NCBI GenBank assembly: GCA_020026285.1
Contig: JAHHQS010000072.1
Span: forward strand, 1 to 18,378
Origin: Parabacteroides sp.
GTDB lineage: Bacteria; Bacteroidota; Bacteroidia; Bacteroidales; Tannerellaceae
Length of the DNA stretch: 18,378 nucleotides
Reading direction: 5' to 3'
The notes under the pieces were generated by a model. It ran no database searches, had not been told where the DNA came from, and saw only the letters and a list, made by a program, of their open reading frames with translations. The first letter of the stretch is position 1. Every line of letters starts with the position of its first letter. The translations under genes were made by a program, and so were the position numbers. Below are positions 7,987 through 15,061 of the stretch, one piece after another.

Positions 7987-8036
7987 AAAGATGGCATCCA
8001 ATTGCTCCTTATGCAATGAATGCCATCTTTATTTGT
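7987..8036 (+). terminator. Rho-independent terminator after maeB
   Basis: An 11-bp outer stem (AAAGATGGCAT at 7987-7997, ATGCCATCTTT at 8020-8030) holds a nested 5-bp stem (ATTGC 8001-8005, GCAAT 8013-8017). It is followed by a T-rich tract. An in-frame ATG upstream of yaaA at 8016 lies inside this hairpin, which argues against that start. Confidence 0.82.
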
Positions 8037-8060
8037 TTATCAGGTATACATTCAGATATT

Positions 8061-8831
8061 ATGCAAATCATTATTTCTCCAGCTAAAACGATGACAGATC
8101 ATTCATCCATCGTTATGAATAATACAACTACTCCTCGTTTCCAGAAGAATGCAAATGAGATTGCCTGGCTAATGGCCAATTATACTGTAGAAGAACTAAA
8201 AAAGACTCTAAAATTAAGTCCTAAGCTGGCTATTGAGAGCTATCAGCGTTTTCATGATTTTCATTCAACAGAGACTAACGGTCTTCAGGCCTTACTTGCT
8301 TATACAGGAGTTGTTTTCAAACACATCCATCCGGAAGATTTCACTCAGGAGGATTTTCTTTTTTCCGAAAAGCATTTGCGTATTGTTTCCATCTGCTACG
8401 GATTATTAAGAGCTTCTGATAAAATAAAACCTTATCGTATGGAATATGATGTCAAACTTCCGGAGTTATCCGAAGGAAACATGTATCAGTACTGGCAGAA
8501 CATCCAAACTGACACACTAATAAGCGACATTCTAGAAGACGATGGAATCTTGTTCAATCTGGCCAGTCTTGATGTCCAGCCATCATTTTATTGGAAAAAT
8601 GTAGAAAAGGAAGTAAGAGTCATTACTCCGGAATTCAAAGTTCTGAAAGATGGAAAGACTAAGACTGTTGTCATTTATGCAAAAATGGCAAGAGGTGAAA
8701 TGTGTCGTCATATTATTAAAAATAAGATAACTAATCCGGAAGAACTAAAGACTTTTCAATGGGAAGGCTTTAGTTATAGAGAAGATTTGTCATCCGAAAA
8801 CAACTGGGTCTTTTTACAAGATAGTTTCTGA
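8061..8831 (+). CDS. yaaA: Peroxide stress protein YaaA (DUF328/UPF0246)
   Basis: YaaA limits intracellular free iron and oxidative DNA damage during peroxide stress in E. coli, where the protein is about 258 residues; this one is 256. The N-terminus MQIIISPAKTM is the family signature and fixes the start at 8061. An in-frame ATG at 8016 would add 15 residues lying in the upstream terminator. Further family features are SKHLRIVSICYGLLRASDKI-like sequence near residues 112-125 followed by KPYRMEYDVKLPE, a GILFNLASLD stretch near 163-173, and a late KMARGEMCRHII motif. Family members bind DNA through a helix-hairpin-helix element. I see no convincing promoter in the short gap after the maeB terminator, and no terminator before thiD, so readthrough into the thiamine genes is possible. 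Confidence 0.92.
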   Translation: MQIIISPAKTMTDHSSIVMNNTTTPRFQKNANEIAWLMANYTVEELKKTLKLSPKLAIESYQRFHDFHSTETNGLQALLAYTGVVFKHIHPEDFTQEDFLFSEKHLRIVSICYGLLRASDKIKPYRMEYDVKLPELSEGNMYQYWQNIQTDTLISDILEDDGILFNLASLDVQPSFYWKNVEKEVRVITPEFKVLKDGKTKTVVIYAKMARGEMCRHIIKNKITNPEELKTFQWEGFSYREDLSSENNWVFLQDSF

Positions 8832-8849
8832 AATTAATGTATAAATAAG

Positions 8850-8857
8850 TACCTTTG
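8850..8857 (+). promoter_or_regulatory. Putative -7 element of the thiD operon, 7 nt from the ATG
   Basis: TACCTTTG is an exact TAnnTTTG match ending 7 nt before the thiD ATG, which implies a leaderless or near-leaderless message. The -33 region is poor (TTTCTG around 8825-8830). Only 33 nt separate yaaA from thiD, so no TPP riboswitch fits here. Confidence 0.55.
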
Positions 8858-8864
8858 TTCTATT

Positions 8865-9710
8865 ATGGAAATAGATAAGAAATATAGATATCCAGCAGCA
8901 CTGACTATTGCTGGCTCAGATAGTTGCGGAGGAGCAGGAATACAAGCCGACCTGAAGACTTTTTCTGCTTTCGGAGTTTACGGTATGTCGGCTATCACAT
9001 CTGTCACCGCACAGAATACGTTAGGAGTTAGAGGTATTCAAGCGATTCTCCCTGAGATACTAAAAGGACAGATAGATGCCGTTTTTGAAGATTTCACAAT
9101 AGATGCCGTTAAAACAGGGATGCTGCATAATGTAAATGCAATTAAGGTGACAGCTGAAGCTATAGATACATATCAGCCGAAATGGGTTGTTGTTGATCCT
9201 GTGATGATTTCAACAAGCGGAAGCAAACTTCTACAAGATGATGCCATTGAAAGCATGATTAATCTGCTTTTCCCCCGTTCTTCCATTATTACTCCCAATG
9301 TCCCGGAAGCTGAATTTCTTACAGGATTAAAAATTACGTCAACGAACGAAATGATTCTTGCTGCAGAAAAATTATTCGAAAAGGGTTGTCTGGCAGTATT
9401 GATTAAAGGAGGACATTTAAATGGAGAAAGAATGACTGATCAGTTATTCATAAAAGACCAATCCCCTATTTCCTTCCACTCAGCAACAATTCAGACGAAT
9501 AATACTCATGGAACAGGCTGTACCCTATCATCTGCCATAGCTGCTTCTTTAGCGTTAGGAGAATCTCTTCCCGATGCTGTAAGGAAAGCTAAGAATTATA
9601 TTCAAAATGCTTTAACAGCAGGAGCTGATGTCATGGCAGGACATGGACACGGTCCTGTAAACCATTTGTACAATCCGATTTCGATGCATAAAAAGGAACT
9701 TGAAGCATGA
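8865..9710 (+). CDS. thiD: Hydroxymethylpyrimidine/phosphomethylpyrimidine kinase
   Basis: ThiD phosphorylates HMP to HMP-P and then HMP-PP, the pyrimidine half of thiamine. The 281-residue protein is a complete ribokinase-fold ThiD: GSDSCGGAGIQADLK at 17-31 (substrate and nucleotide binding), DPVM at 111-114, TPNVPEAE at 143-150, KGGH at 181-184, and the anion-hole and catalytic motif NTHGTGCT at 213-220 with C219. It heads a three-gene run: its stop overlaps the next start as ATGA (9707-9710), which suggests translational coupling. The genes for de novo HMP and thiazole synthesis (thiC, thiG, thiS, thiH) are not in this window, so here the unit looks geared to salvage or to the last coupling step. 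Confidence 0.95.
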   Translation: MEIDKKYRYPAALTIAGSDSCGGAGIQADLKTFSAFGVYGMSAITSVTAQNTLGVRGIQAILPEILKGQIDAVFEDFTIDAVKTGMLHNVNAIKVTAEAIDTYQPKWVVVDPVMISTSGSKLLQDDAIESMINLLFPRSSIITPNVPEAEFLTGLKITSTNEMILAAEKLFEKGCLAVLIKGGHLNGERMTDQLFIKDQSPISFHSATIQTNNTHGTGCTLSSAIAASLALGESLPDAVRKAKNYIQNALTAGADVMAGHGHGPVNHLYNPISMHKKELEA

Positions 9711-10315
9711 AACATCTGATTGTTATTACAACACCTAATCTATATCCGGATGAAGGAGAATTAATATCCTCCTTATTTGATGCGGGTATGGAGAAACTCC
9801 ACCTTCGGAAACCGGAAGCAGATGCCGATTCTTTATTACATCTATTAAAACAGATTCCCGAAGCATACTATTCCAAAATAGTACTACATGATCATTTCAA
9901 AATAGTAACAGCTTTATCCTTGGGAGGAATTCATTTGAACAAAAGAAATTCAACGATTCCTGTAAATTTTAAGGGAAGCGTGAGTCGCTCTTGCCACTCA
10001 ATCAAAGAACTTGAAGATTGGAGGAATCTGGATTATCTCTTTCTGAGTCCGATATTCCAAAGTATTTCGAAAGAGGGCTATGGCAATGGATTTCCATGGA
10101 ATACATTAGTCGAGGCAAGTAACAAAGGCATCATTACTCCAAATGTTTTTGCCTTAGGAGGAATGAATGTAGAGCAGATTCAACAAATTAAAAATTTGAA
10201 TTTTGGAGGAGCCGTCGTTCTTGGAGCTTTATGGGGGAAAAATCCGTCCTGTCAAGAAAAAGACAATATCATACATCGTTTTAATCAACTTCAAACAGCA
10301 GTAAAAGAATTATGA
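9707..10315 (+). CDS. TenI/ThiE-family protein (thiamine phosphate synthase-like paralogue)
   Basis: The 202-residue TIM-barrel protein belongs to the ThiE/TenI superfamily but diverges from true ThiE. It keeps HLRKPE (residues 32-37), a HDH in place of the usual DD or ND-type substrate loop, GGIHLNKRN near 74-82, SCHS (the position of VHS in Bacillus TenI), SPIF where ThiE has GPxFxTxTK, and ALGGM near 148-152. The threonines and lysine of the ThiE diphosphate loop are replaced (SISKEGYG). This pattern fits TenI, a thiazole tautomerase in Bacillus subtilis, better than a second synthase. It is translationally coupled on both sides, by ATGA overlaps with thiD and with thiE. Function is inferred; databases may call it thiamine phosphate synthase. 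Confidence 0.8.
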   Translation: MKHLIVITTPNLYPDEGELISSLFDAGMEKLHLRKPEADADSLLHLLKQIPEAYYSKIVLHDHFKIVTALSLGGIHLNKRNSTIPVNFKGSVSRSCHSIKELEDWRNLDYLFLSPIFQSISKEGYGNGFPWNTLVEASNKGIITPNVFALGGMNVEQIQQIKNLNFGGAVVLGALWGKNPSCQEKDNIIHRFNQLQTAVKEL

Positions 10316-10962
10316 ATTCAAAATATAACAATAATCGTTTGATGTTCATTACTAATCCAACAGAACAATATACAGAACTTCAGGAAACATTATTAGTTTT
10401 AGAAGGAGGATGTCGTTGGGTTCAGTTAAGAATGAAAGAAAATCCTAGTAAAGAAAGAGCAAAGGAACTAATCAAAGTCTGTAAGGATTACAATGCTTGT
10501 TTCTGTATCGACGACCAAATAGAAATGGCATTGGAATTAGGAGCTGATGCCGTCCATCTTGGCAAGAATGACATGCCTATCGCCGAAGCCAGACAATTGG
10601 TGAATAAAGCTAATAAAAATGATTTTATAATTGGAGCCACCGCTAATTCTTTCGAAGATATTTATAAAGCGGCACAAAACGGAGCTTCTTATATCGGATT
10701 AGGTCCTTATCAGTTTACAAAGACAAAAAAGAAATTAAGTCCTATTCTCGGACTTGACGGCTACAAAAAAATCATGGATCAATGCAAGGAGGCTGGGATC
10801 ACATTACCTGTTTATGCTATTGGTGGAATAGAATTAAAAGATATTTCAGCTTTAATGAAAACGGGCATTACCGGAATTGCAATTTCAGGTTCAATCCTCA
10901 GAGCTAAAGAGCCAATCAAGGAAACAGCCAAATTTATAGAAACAATCATGACTTCTATTTAA
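10312..10962 (+). CDS. thiE: Thiamine phosphate synthase
   Basis: ThiE joins HMP-PP and thiazole phosphate to thiamine phosphate. The 216-residue protein has the synthase motifs in order: VQLRMKE (37-43), the CIDD substrate and metal loop (64-67), AVHLGKNDM (81-89), IGATANS (105-111), GLGPYQFTKTKKK (125-137; the diphosphate-binding loop), YAIGGIE (166-172) and GIAISGSI (186-193). The start at 10312 overlaps the preceding stop as ATGA. A second ATG at residue 11 also gives a plausible N-terminus, but the coupled start is favoured. Unlike its upstream paralogue this copy keeps the loop residues needed for catalysis, so it is the likely functional synthase. No terminator is visible between its stop and the serB promoter. 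Confidence 0.93.
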   Translation: MNSKYNNNRLMFITNPTEQYTELQETLLVLEGGCRWVQLRMKENPSKERAKELIKVCKDYNACFCIDDQIEMALELGADAVHLGKNDMPIAEARQLVNKANKNDFIIGATANSFEDIYKAAQNGASYIGLGPYQFTKTKKKLSPILGLDGYKKIMDQCKEAGITLPVYAIGGIELKDISALMKTGITGIAISGSILRAKEPIKETAKFIETIMTSI

Positions 10963-10978
10963 TTTGTAAAATAATATC

Positions 10979-10986
10979 TACATTTG
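10979..10986 (+). promoter_or_regulatory. Putative -7 element of the serB operon
   Basis: TACATTTG matches TAnnTTTG exactly and predicts a leader of only about 10 nt before the ATG at 11003. A TTTG lies at 10963-10966, but the 12-nt spacing is too short for a normal -33, so the promoter is less certain than that of tgt. Confidence 0.5.
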
Positions 10987-11002
10987 TCATAAAAGTCATT
11001 CT

Positions 11003-12229
11003 ATGAAATCCAACGAAGAACTGATATTAATCAATATAACAGGAACTGATCGTACAGGAGTAACGGCTCAGCTTACAGAAATACTTGCAAAAAACAACGC
11101 AAATATTCTTGATATTGGACAAGCTGATATTCACAATAATCTGTCTTTAGGGATTCTGATTCAATGTGATGCTTCTACTTCTGGAAATATTTTTAAAGAT
11201 ATTATTTTTAAAGGGAACGAATTGGGGGTAAACATTCGTTTCAAACCTATTTTACCCGAAGAATATACCAAATGGGTTGGTATGCAAGGGCGAAACAGAT
11301 ACATCATAACCTTGCTAGGCAGAAAACTGACGGCAAGACAAATTGCCGGTGTCTGCAAAGTTATTGCTGATCAGGAAATGAATATTGATGATATCAAACG
11401 TTTGACCGGCCGAATTCCTCTGGATGAAAACTCACGTACCCCGAAAGCAAGCGTTGAATTCTCTGTTCGTGGCACTCCCAAGGACAAAGAATTAATGAAG
11501 GCACAGTTAATGAAACTGACAACCGAGCAACAAGTCGATATATCTTTTCAGGAAGATAGTATGTATCGCCGTATGCGTCGTCTGATTTGTTTTGATATGG
11601 ATTCGACCTTAATCGAAACAGAAGTAATAGACGAACTGGCTATACGTGCAGGTGTCGGCGATCAGGTTAAAGCTATTACAGAAACAGCTATGCGAGGAGA
11701 AATTGATTTTACTGAAAGTTTCCGTCGGCGTTGTGCTTTGTTAAAAGGGCTGGATGTTTCCGTCTTAGAAGAGATTGCAGAGAATCTGCCTATCACAGAA
11801 GGAGCCGATCGACTGATGAAAGTATTAAAGAAGGTTGGTTTCAAGATTGCTATTCTCTCAGGAGGTTTTACTTATTTCGGCAACCATTTGAAACAGAAAT
11901 TTGGTATCGATTATGTATATGCCAATGACTTGGAAATAAAAGATGGCAAATTGACCGGACGTTATCTCGGAGAAGTAGTTGATGGAAAACGCAAAGCAGA
12001 ATTACTTCGCCTGATTGCTCAGGTAGAAAATGTGGATATCCGTCAAACAGTAGCCGTTGGCGATGGAGCTAATGACTTGCCGATGATCAGTATTGCCGGT
12101 TTAGGTATTGCCTTTCACGCAAAACCGAAAGTGAAAGAAACAGCAGAACAGTCTATCTCAACAATTGGTTTAGATGGAATCTTGTATTTCTTAGGATATA
12201 AGGATTCTTATCTAAACGAACATATTTAA
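11003..12229 (+). CDS. serB: Phosphoserine phosphatase with N-terminal tandem ACT domains
   Basis: SerB removes phosphate from O-phospho-L-serine, the last step of serine synthesis. The 408-residue protein has two ACT-like domains (about 5-85 and 98-180) and then a HAD phosphatase domain: motif I DMDST with nucleophile D198 and acid D200, motif II SGGF at 286-289, motif III lysine in GKRKAE (K331 region), and motif IV GDGANDLPM at 353-361. This long two-ACT form, similar to mycobacterial SerB2, suggests feedback control by serine or another amino acid. It is much longer than single-domain SerB proteins. The Dabb gene follows after 11 nt. Function is secure; the allosteric ligand is inferred. 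Confidence 0.95.
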   Translation: MKSNEELILINITGTDRTGVTAQLTEILAKNNANILDIGQADIHNNLSLGILIQCDASTSGNIFKDIIFKGNELGVNIRFKPILPEEYTKWVGMQGRNRYIITLLGRKLTARQIAGVCKVIADQEMNIDDIKRLTGRIPLDENSRTPKASVEFSVRGTPKDKELMKAQLMKLTTEQQVDISFQEDSMYRRMRRLICFDMDSTLIETEVIDELAIRAGVGDQVKAITETAMRGEIDFTESFRRRCALLKGLDVSVLEEIAENLPITEGADRLMKVLKKVGFKIAILSGGFTYFGNHLKQKFGIDYVYANDLEIKDGKLTGRYLGEVVDGKRKAELLRLIAQVENVDIRQTVAVGDGANDLPMISIAGLGIAFHAKPKVKETAEQSISTIGLDGILYFLGYKDSYLNEHI

Positions 12230-12240
12230 ATTTTAGCGTT

Positions 12241-12543
12241 ATGGTAAAACATGTTGTAATGTTCAAGTTAAAGGAATTTGCCTCTCCTGAAGAAAAACAG
12301 GCTAAATTAAACGAAATCAAACTAGGTTTGGAAGGTCTGATTAATAAAATTGATGTATTACGTAAGATCGAAGTAAAATTCAATTCCAATCCGGAAGAAA
12401 CCTGGGATTTCATATTGATTACTGAATTAAACTCTTTAGCAGATGTTAATACGTATGCAAACCATCCGGAACATCTTGCTGTTGCAAAAACAATTATCGG
12501 TCCGGTAAAAGCAGACCGTGCGTGTGTTGATTACGAGTTCTAA
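12241..12543 (+). CDS. Dabb-family (stress-responsive alpha/beta barrel) protein
   Basis: A 100-residue protein starting MVKHVVMFKLKEF, the typical first strand of the Dabb (dimeric alpha/beta barrel) family. It continues with a helix (PEEKQAKLNEIKLGLEGL), a central strand VKFNSNPEETWDFILITEL and a C-terminal LAVAKTIIGPVKADRACVDYEF. The HPEHL motif near 78-82 is characteristic of the family. These proteins form homodimers. Plant members respond to stress and related folds include small-molecule enzymes, but bacterial members mostly have no known substrate. It lies 11 nt after serB and 15 nt before the next gene, so it is probably co-transcribed. The fold assignment is confident; function is unknown. 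Confidence 0.85.
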   Translation: MVKHVVMFKLKEFASPEEKQAKLNEIKLGLEGLINKIDVLRKIEVKFNSNPEETWDFILITELNSLADVNTYANHPEHLAVAKTIIGPVKADRACVDYEF

Positions 12544-12558
12544 AAACAGTAAAATACT

Positions 12559-13032
12559 ATGAAAGATTTTGATATAGATGAAAAGATAAAGCAGGCTGTA
12601 CATAATTTTGAATCGGGTTATAATTGCGCTCAATCTGTATTTCTTACTTATTACGATCTATTCGATCTGGATTTTGAGACAGCCAAAAAGATGTCGGTGT
12701 CTTTTGGAGGGGGAATGGGACGAATGCGTGAAGTTTGTGGAACAGTCAGTGCCATGGCCATGCTTGCCGGATTTAAATATCCTGTTACCGACCCTGCAGA
12801 TCAAGAAGCCAGAACCCGAAATTATGGCATGGTTCAGAAAATGGGTAGTTTGTTTAAGGAATCTTTCGACACTATTATTTGTCGAGACTTACTACCCGCA
12901 GCAGAAGCAGCAAAAACAAACGCTGCACCTTCACTCCGTACTGCGGAATATTATTCCAGCAGACCTTGCGGCCGTTATGTAGCGAAAGCTGCTGAAATAG
13001 CAGGAAGAATGTTAAAGGGTGAACTGGAATAA
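12559..13032 (+). CDS. C_GCAxxG_C_C family redox-type protein
   Basis: The 157-residue cytosolic protein fits the C_GCAxxG_C_C family, named for its conserved cysteines and a glycine-rich segment. The visible features are NCAQSV (C23), SFGGGMGRMREVCGTVSAM with C60, IICRDLL (C108), and RPCGRY (C137). The four spaced cysteines and glycine-rich centre suggest metal or cofactor binding and a redox role, but no member has a well-established reaction. It is the last gene of the serB unit and ends 10 nt before a shared terminator hairpin. It converges on the mgtC-like gene. Its codon use looks like that of its neighbours. An overlapping frame of 124 codons on the same strand is a shadow. Confidence 0.85.
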   Translation: MKDFDIDEKIKQAVHNFESGYNCAQSVFLTYYDLFDLDFETAKKMSVSFGGGMGRMREVCGTVSAMAMLAGFKYPVTDPADQEARTRNYGMVQKMGSLFKESFDTIICRDLLPAAEAAKTNAAPSLRTAEYYSSRPCGRYVAKAAEIAGRMLKGELE

Positions 13033-13042
13033 AAAGACATTT

Positions 13043-13071
13043 AAGTTGGTGGTCAATCAAGCCACCAACTT
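13043..13071. terminator. Bidirectional terminator between the serB unit and the mgtC-like gene
   Basis: A perfect 10-bp stem (AAGTTGGTGG at 13043-13052, CCACCAACTT at 13062-13071) with a 9-nt loop sits between convergent genes. On the minus strand it is followed within a few nt by CTTTTTATT. On the plus strand only a short T-rich stretch follows. The upstream arm on the minus strand encodes the last codons of the mgtC-like gene. Confidence 0.75.
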
Positions 13072-13764
13072 GATTTGTGAAACAAAACCTGTCTTATATA
13101 ATTCATCAAAAAGCTTTTTATAAGAAGATGTGATTTTACGGACATTTACTTTGTAAGTTACTATAGACTCTCCTTTATCGTAAAGACTTTCTAATGAAGA
13201 ATTAACAATATAGATACCGTTTTTTTCTAACAGACTACGTACCTGACTCAAATCCGGACTGGCGGTTGAACAGTGGATGGATAATATTTTATTAGAACCA
13301 TAAAGGAACATTTTCTTTTCCAACTGTTCCACACTCATTAAGACAAAAACTGAAACGACAGTGGTTATAAAAGCCGGTAAAAACATTCCTGCACCTGCTT
13401 GCAAACCTATCACTGCTACCACCCAGATACAAGCTGCTGTAGTCAATCCGTGAATACTTCCCCTACTTTGTATGATAGCTCCAGCTCCAAGGAAACCGAT
13501 TCCCGACAGAACCTGTGCTGCAATTCTACCCGGATCTCCATTTAAAAAATTAGGATAACTCTGGGGAATCCAAATGGATATCAACATAGCAGCTGTCGAT
13601 CCAATGCTTATCAATGTAAATGTTCTCAATCCCGCTTCACGCCTTCTGTATTGACGTTCCAGGCCTATAATTCCTCCTAAAATAAAGCTGACAAACATTC
13701 TTAACAATACCGTTTGGGTTGAAATAACCGTACTGTTTATAATTTCATTAAAATATTCCAACAT
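13057..13764 (-). CDS. MgtC/SapB family inner-membrane protein
   Basis: The 235-residue protein has the MgtC/SapB membrane domain at about residues 15-145. It carries ILGGIIGLERQYRRREAGLRTFTLISIGS (the hallmark first helix pair with the conserved basic loop), an acidic DPGRIAAQVLSGIGFLGAGAII segment, and THGLTTAA-like SIHGLTTAACIW. A soluble C-terminal part (about 155-232) resembles the small ACT-like domain of the longer MgtC-type proteins. MgtC promotes growth at low magnesium and acts on the F-type ATPase in Salmonella; many homologues are simply predicted cation-linked membrane proteins, so no mgtC symbol is given. The gene has its own upstream gap, shared with the terminator of the preceding lipoprotein gene. 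I see no clear TAnnTTTG in that gap. Confidence 0.9.
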   Translation of the reverse strand: MLEYFNEIINSTVISTQTVLLRMFVSFILGGIIGLERQYRRREAGLRTFTLISIGSTAAMLISIWIPQSYPNFLNGDPGRIAAQVLSGIGFLGAGAIIQSRGSIHGLTTAACIWVVAVIGLQAGAGMFLPAFITTVVSVFVLMSVEQLEKKMFLYGSNKILSIHCSTASPDLSQVRSLLEKNGIYIVNSSLESLYDKGESIVTYKVNVRKITSSYKKLFDELYKTGFVSQIKLVA

Positions 13765-13832
13765 GATATTTTCTTCATTTTAAAATGAACATTACACAAT
13801 TCTTAATAAGTCCAGTTGAATCCAGAAAAACG

Positions 13833-13865
13833 AGAACCGGACCTTCCATCGGAAAGCCCAGTTCT
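13833..13865 (-). terminator. Rho-independent terminator after the DUF4925-like gene
   Basis: On the minus strand two 15-nt arms pair fully if three G-U wobbles are allowed (outer AGAAC/GTTCT, inner TTCC/GGAA), with a 3-nt loop. They are followed by CGTTTTTC. The element lies just downstream of the stop of the lipoprotein gene at 13894. The plus-strand flank is also T-rich, but there is no plus-strand gene to end. Confidence 0.7.
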
Positions 13866-13893
13866 AATTTATTTTTTATTTTTCAATAAACAA

Positions 13894-14958
13894 TCATTTT
13901 CCAATATTCAAGCCGATTTCCAATTTAGTTGTAGACTCAAGTACAGCCGGTAATTGTTCCAATACCGGTTTAATCACAGGAGCCATATCTTCAGGAATTA
14001 AAGTAATCAGCTTTTCCATAACGAACTCATTTGTTACTATATCCAACAATTTTTTGGCATCTTCTGTTGCCAGATAAACTCTTGTTGTACCGTCTGCTTT
14101 AACTTCATAATTCAATGGAACACCTTCTGTAAGATATCTCATCATATTGGTCAATAACTGGACCAAATCTGTTACTTTTGATTTAGTTTGCAGAATCTGA
14201 GACAGATTTAACTGCAGATAAATCTTATTATCCTTTACAAAATAATGAGCCAGATTGATTGGAGATGTTTCCCATGTTGAAGAACCTTTCTTCATGATAG
14301 AAGCAACAATATTTCCATCTTCGTTGAATGTAACCGATTGCAGAACTCCTGCCAGTTTTGGAGACAGCATTGTTGAAAGCAATGTTGCAGCCATACTCGT
14401 TGGAACTTCCTGTTCTGTCCCTTTGATATTGATTTTGAGATTTACATTTGATTCCCATGTAAAAGCCAGTCCACCCATCTGAGACAGATTCCATGTTCCT
14501 ACAAAATCATTATGTGGCATTTTTACATCAGTAATATTCAATACCATTCCCGTATTTGAAACTTCTCCAGAATAGTTGAATTCTCTACCATTAGCCTGAT
14601 CTTTTCCTGAAAAAGTGAATGAACTGCCAGCTTCGTCCCTTGCCGTAATCTGAACATTTGACAAGGTCGTTTCCGGCTCACCCGGAATGACGCCAGGAGC
14701 ACCAATTCCTACTGCAGGAAGCTTTTCATTTGGCAAGATGGCTCCTAAATCCAAAACACCATTCATCTTGATAGTCGCTTTCTTTCCATCAAAAGTTCTG
14801 AATGAAACTTCCTTTCCCAACATTGGACTGCCACTATAGTTCAATGTCAATTTATCTCCTTTATAAGAGCCGTTAAAACCTGTATACTCATCCTCACAAG
14901 AAGAAAAAATACTCAACATACATAATGTTGCAAACAGATACCAAACTTTCTTAACCAT
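13894..14958 (-). CDS. DUF4925-like lipoprotein
   Basis: The 354-residue protein begins with a lipoprotein signal peptide: KK, a hydrophobic run, and a lipobox ending SSC with C21 as the lipidated residue. Acidic residues follow (EDE), as seen in surface-exported Bacteroidales lipoproteins. The mature part is beta-rich with no catalytic motif. A repeated theme of short strands (FNGSYKGDKLTLNYSG, then FVGTWNLSQMGGLAF) suggests two lipocalin-like barrel units, at roughly residues 25-150 and 152-345, which fits the DUF4925 family. That family is known from gut Bacteroidales and has no assigned function. The SGNH-hydrolase lipoprotein gene lies 103 nt upstream on the same strand, so both may be surface proteins of one unit. 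The family name is tentative; the lipoprotein call is firm. Confidence 0.78.
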   Translation of the reverse strand: MVKKVWYLFATLCMLSIFSSCEDEYTGFNGSYKGDKLTLNYSGSPMLGKEVSFRTFDGKKATIKMNGVLDLGAILPNEKLPAVGIGAPGVIPGEPETTLSNVQITARDEAGSSFTFSGKDQANGREFNYSGEVSNTGMVLNITDVKMPHNDFVGTWNLSQMGGLAFTWESNVNLKINIKGTEQEVPTSMAATLLSTMLSPKLAGVLQSVTFNEDGNIVASIMKKGSSTWETSPINLAHYFVKDNKIYLQLNLSQILQTKSKVTDLVQLLTNMMRYLTEGVPLNYEVKADGTTRVYLATEDAKKLLDIVTNEFVMEKLITLIPEDMAPVIKPVLEQLPAVLESTTKLEIGLNIGK

Positions 14959-15061
14959 AGTCTAAATAATCTTTTAATTCAAATTAATTTTAGTAAATAT
15001 ATAAATTCCAAACTATATATTCTTCCTTAAAGAATATCTCGAACTCACTTCGTTTTTATCT

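Noticed and set aside
8016..8060. Upstream in-frame ATG for yaaA
   Set aside because: It sits inside the maeB terminator hairpin, and the family signature starts at the ATG at 8061.
12608..12982. Same-strand alternate frame of 124 codons inside the C_GCAxxG_C_C gene
   Set aside because: It overlaps a well-supported family member and has no recognisable protein features.
15017..15037. 7-bp AT-rich hairpin between the SGNH and DUF4925-like genes
   Set aside because: No T-tract follows on the minus strand, so I do not call it a terminator; it may be chance in AT-rich DNA.
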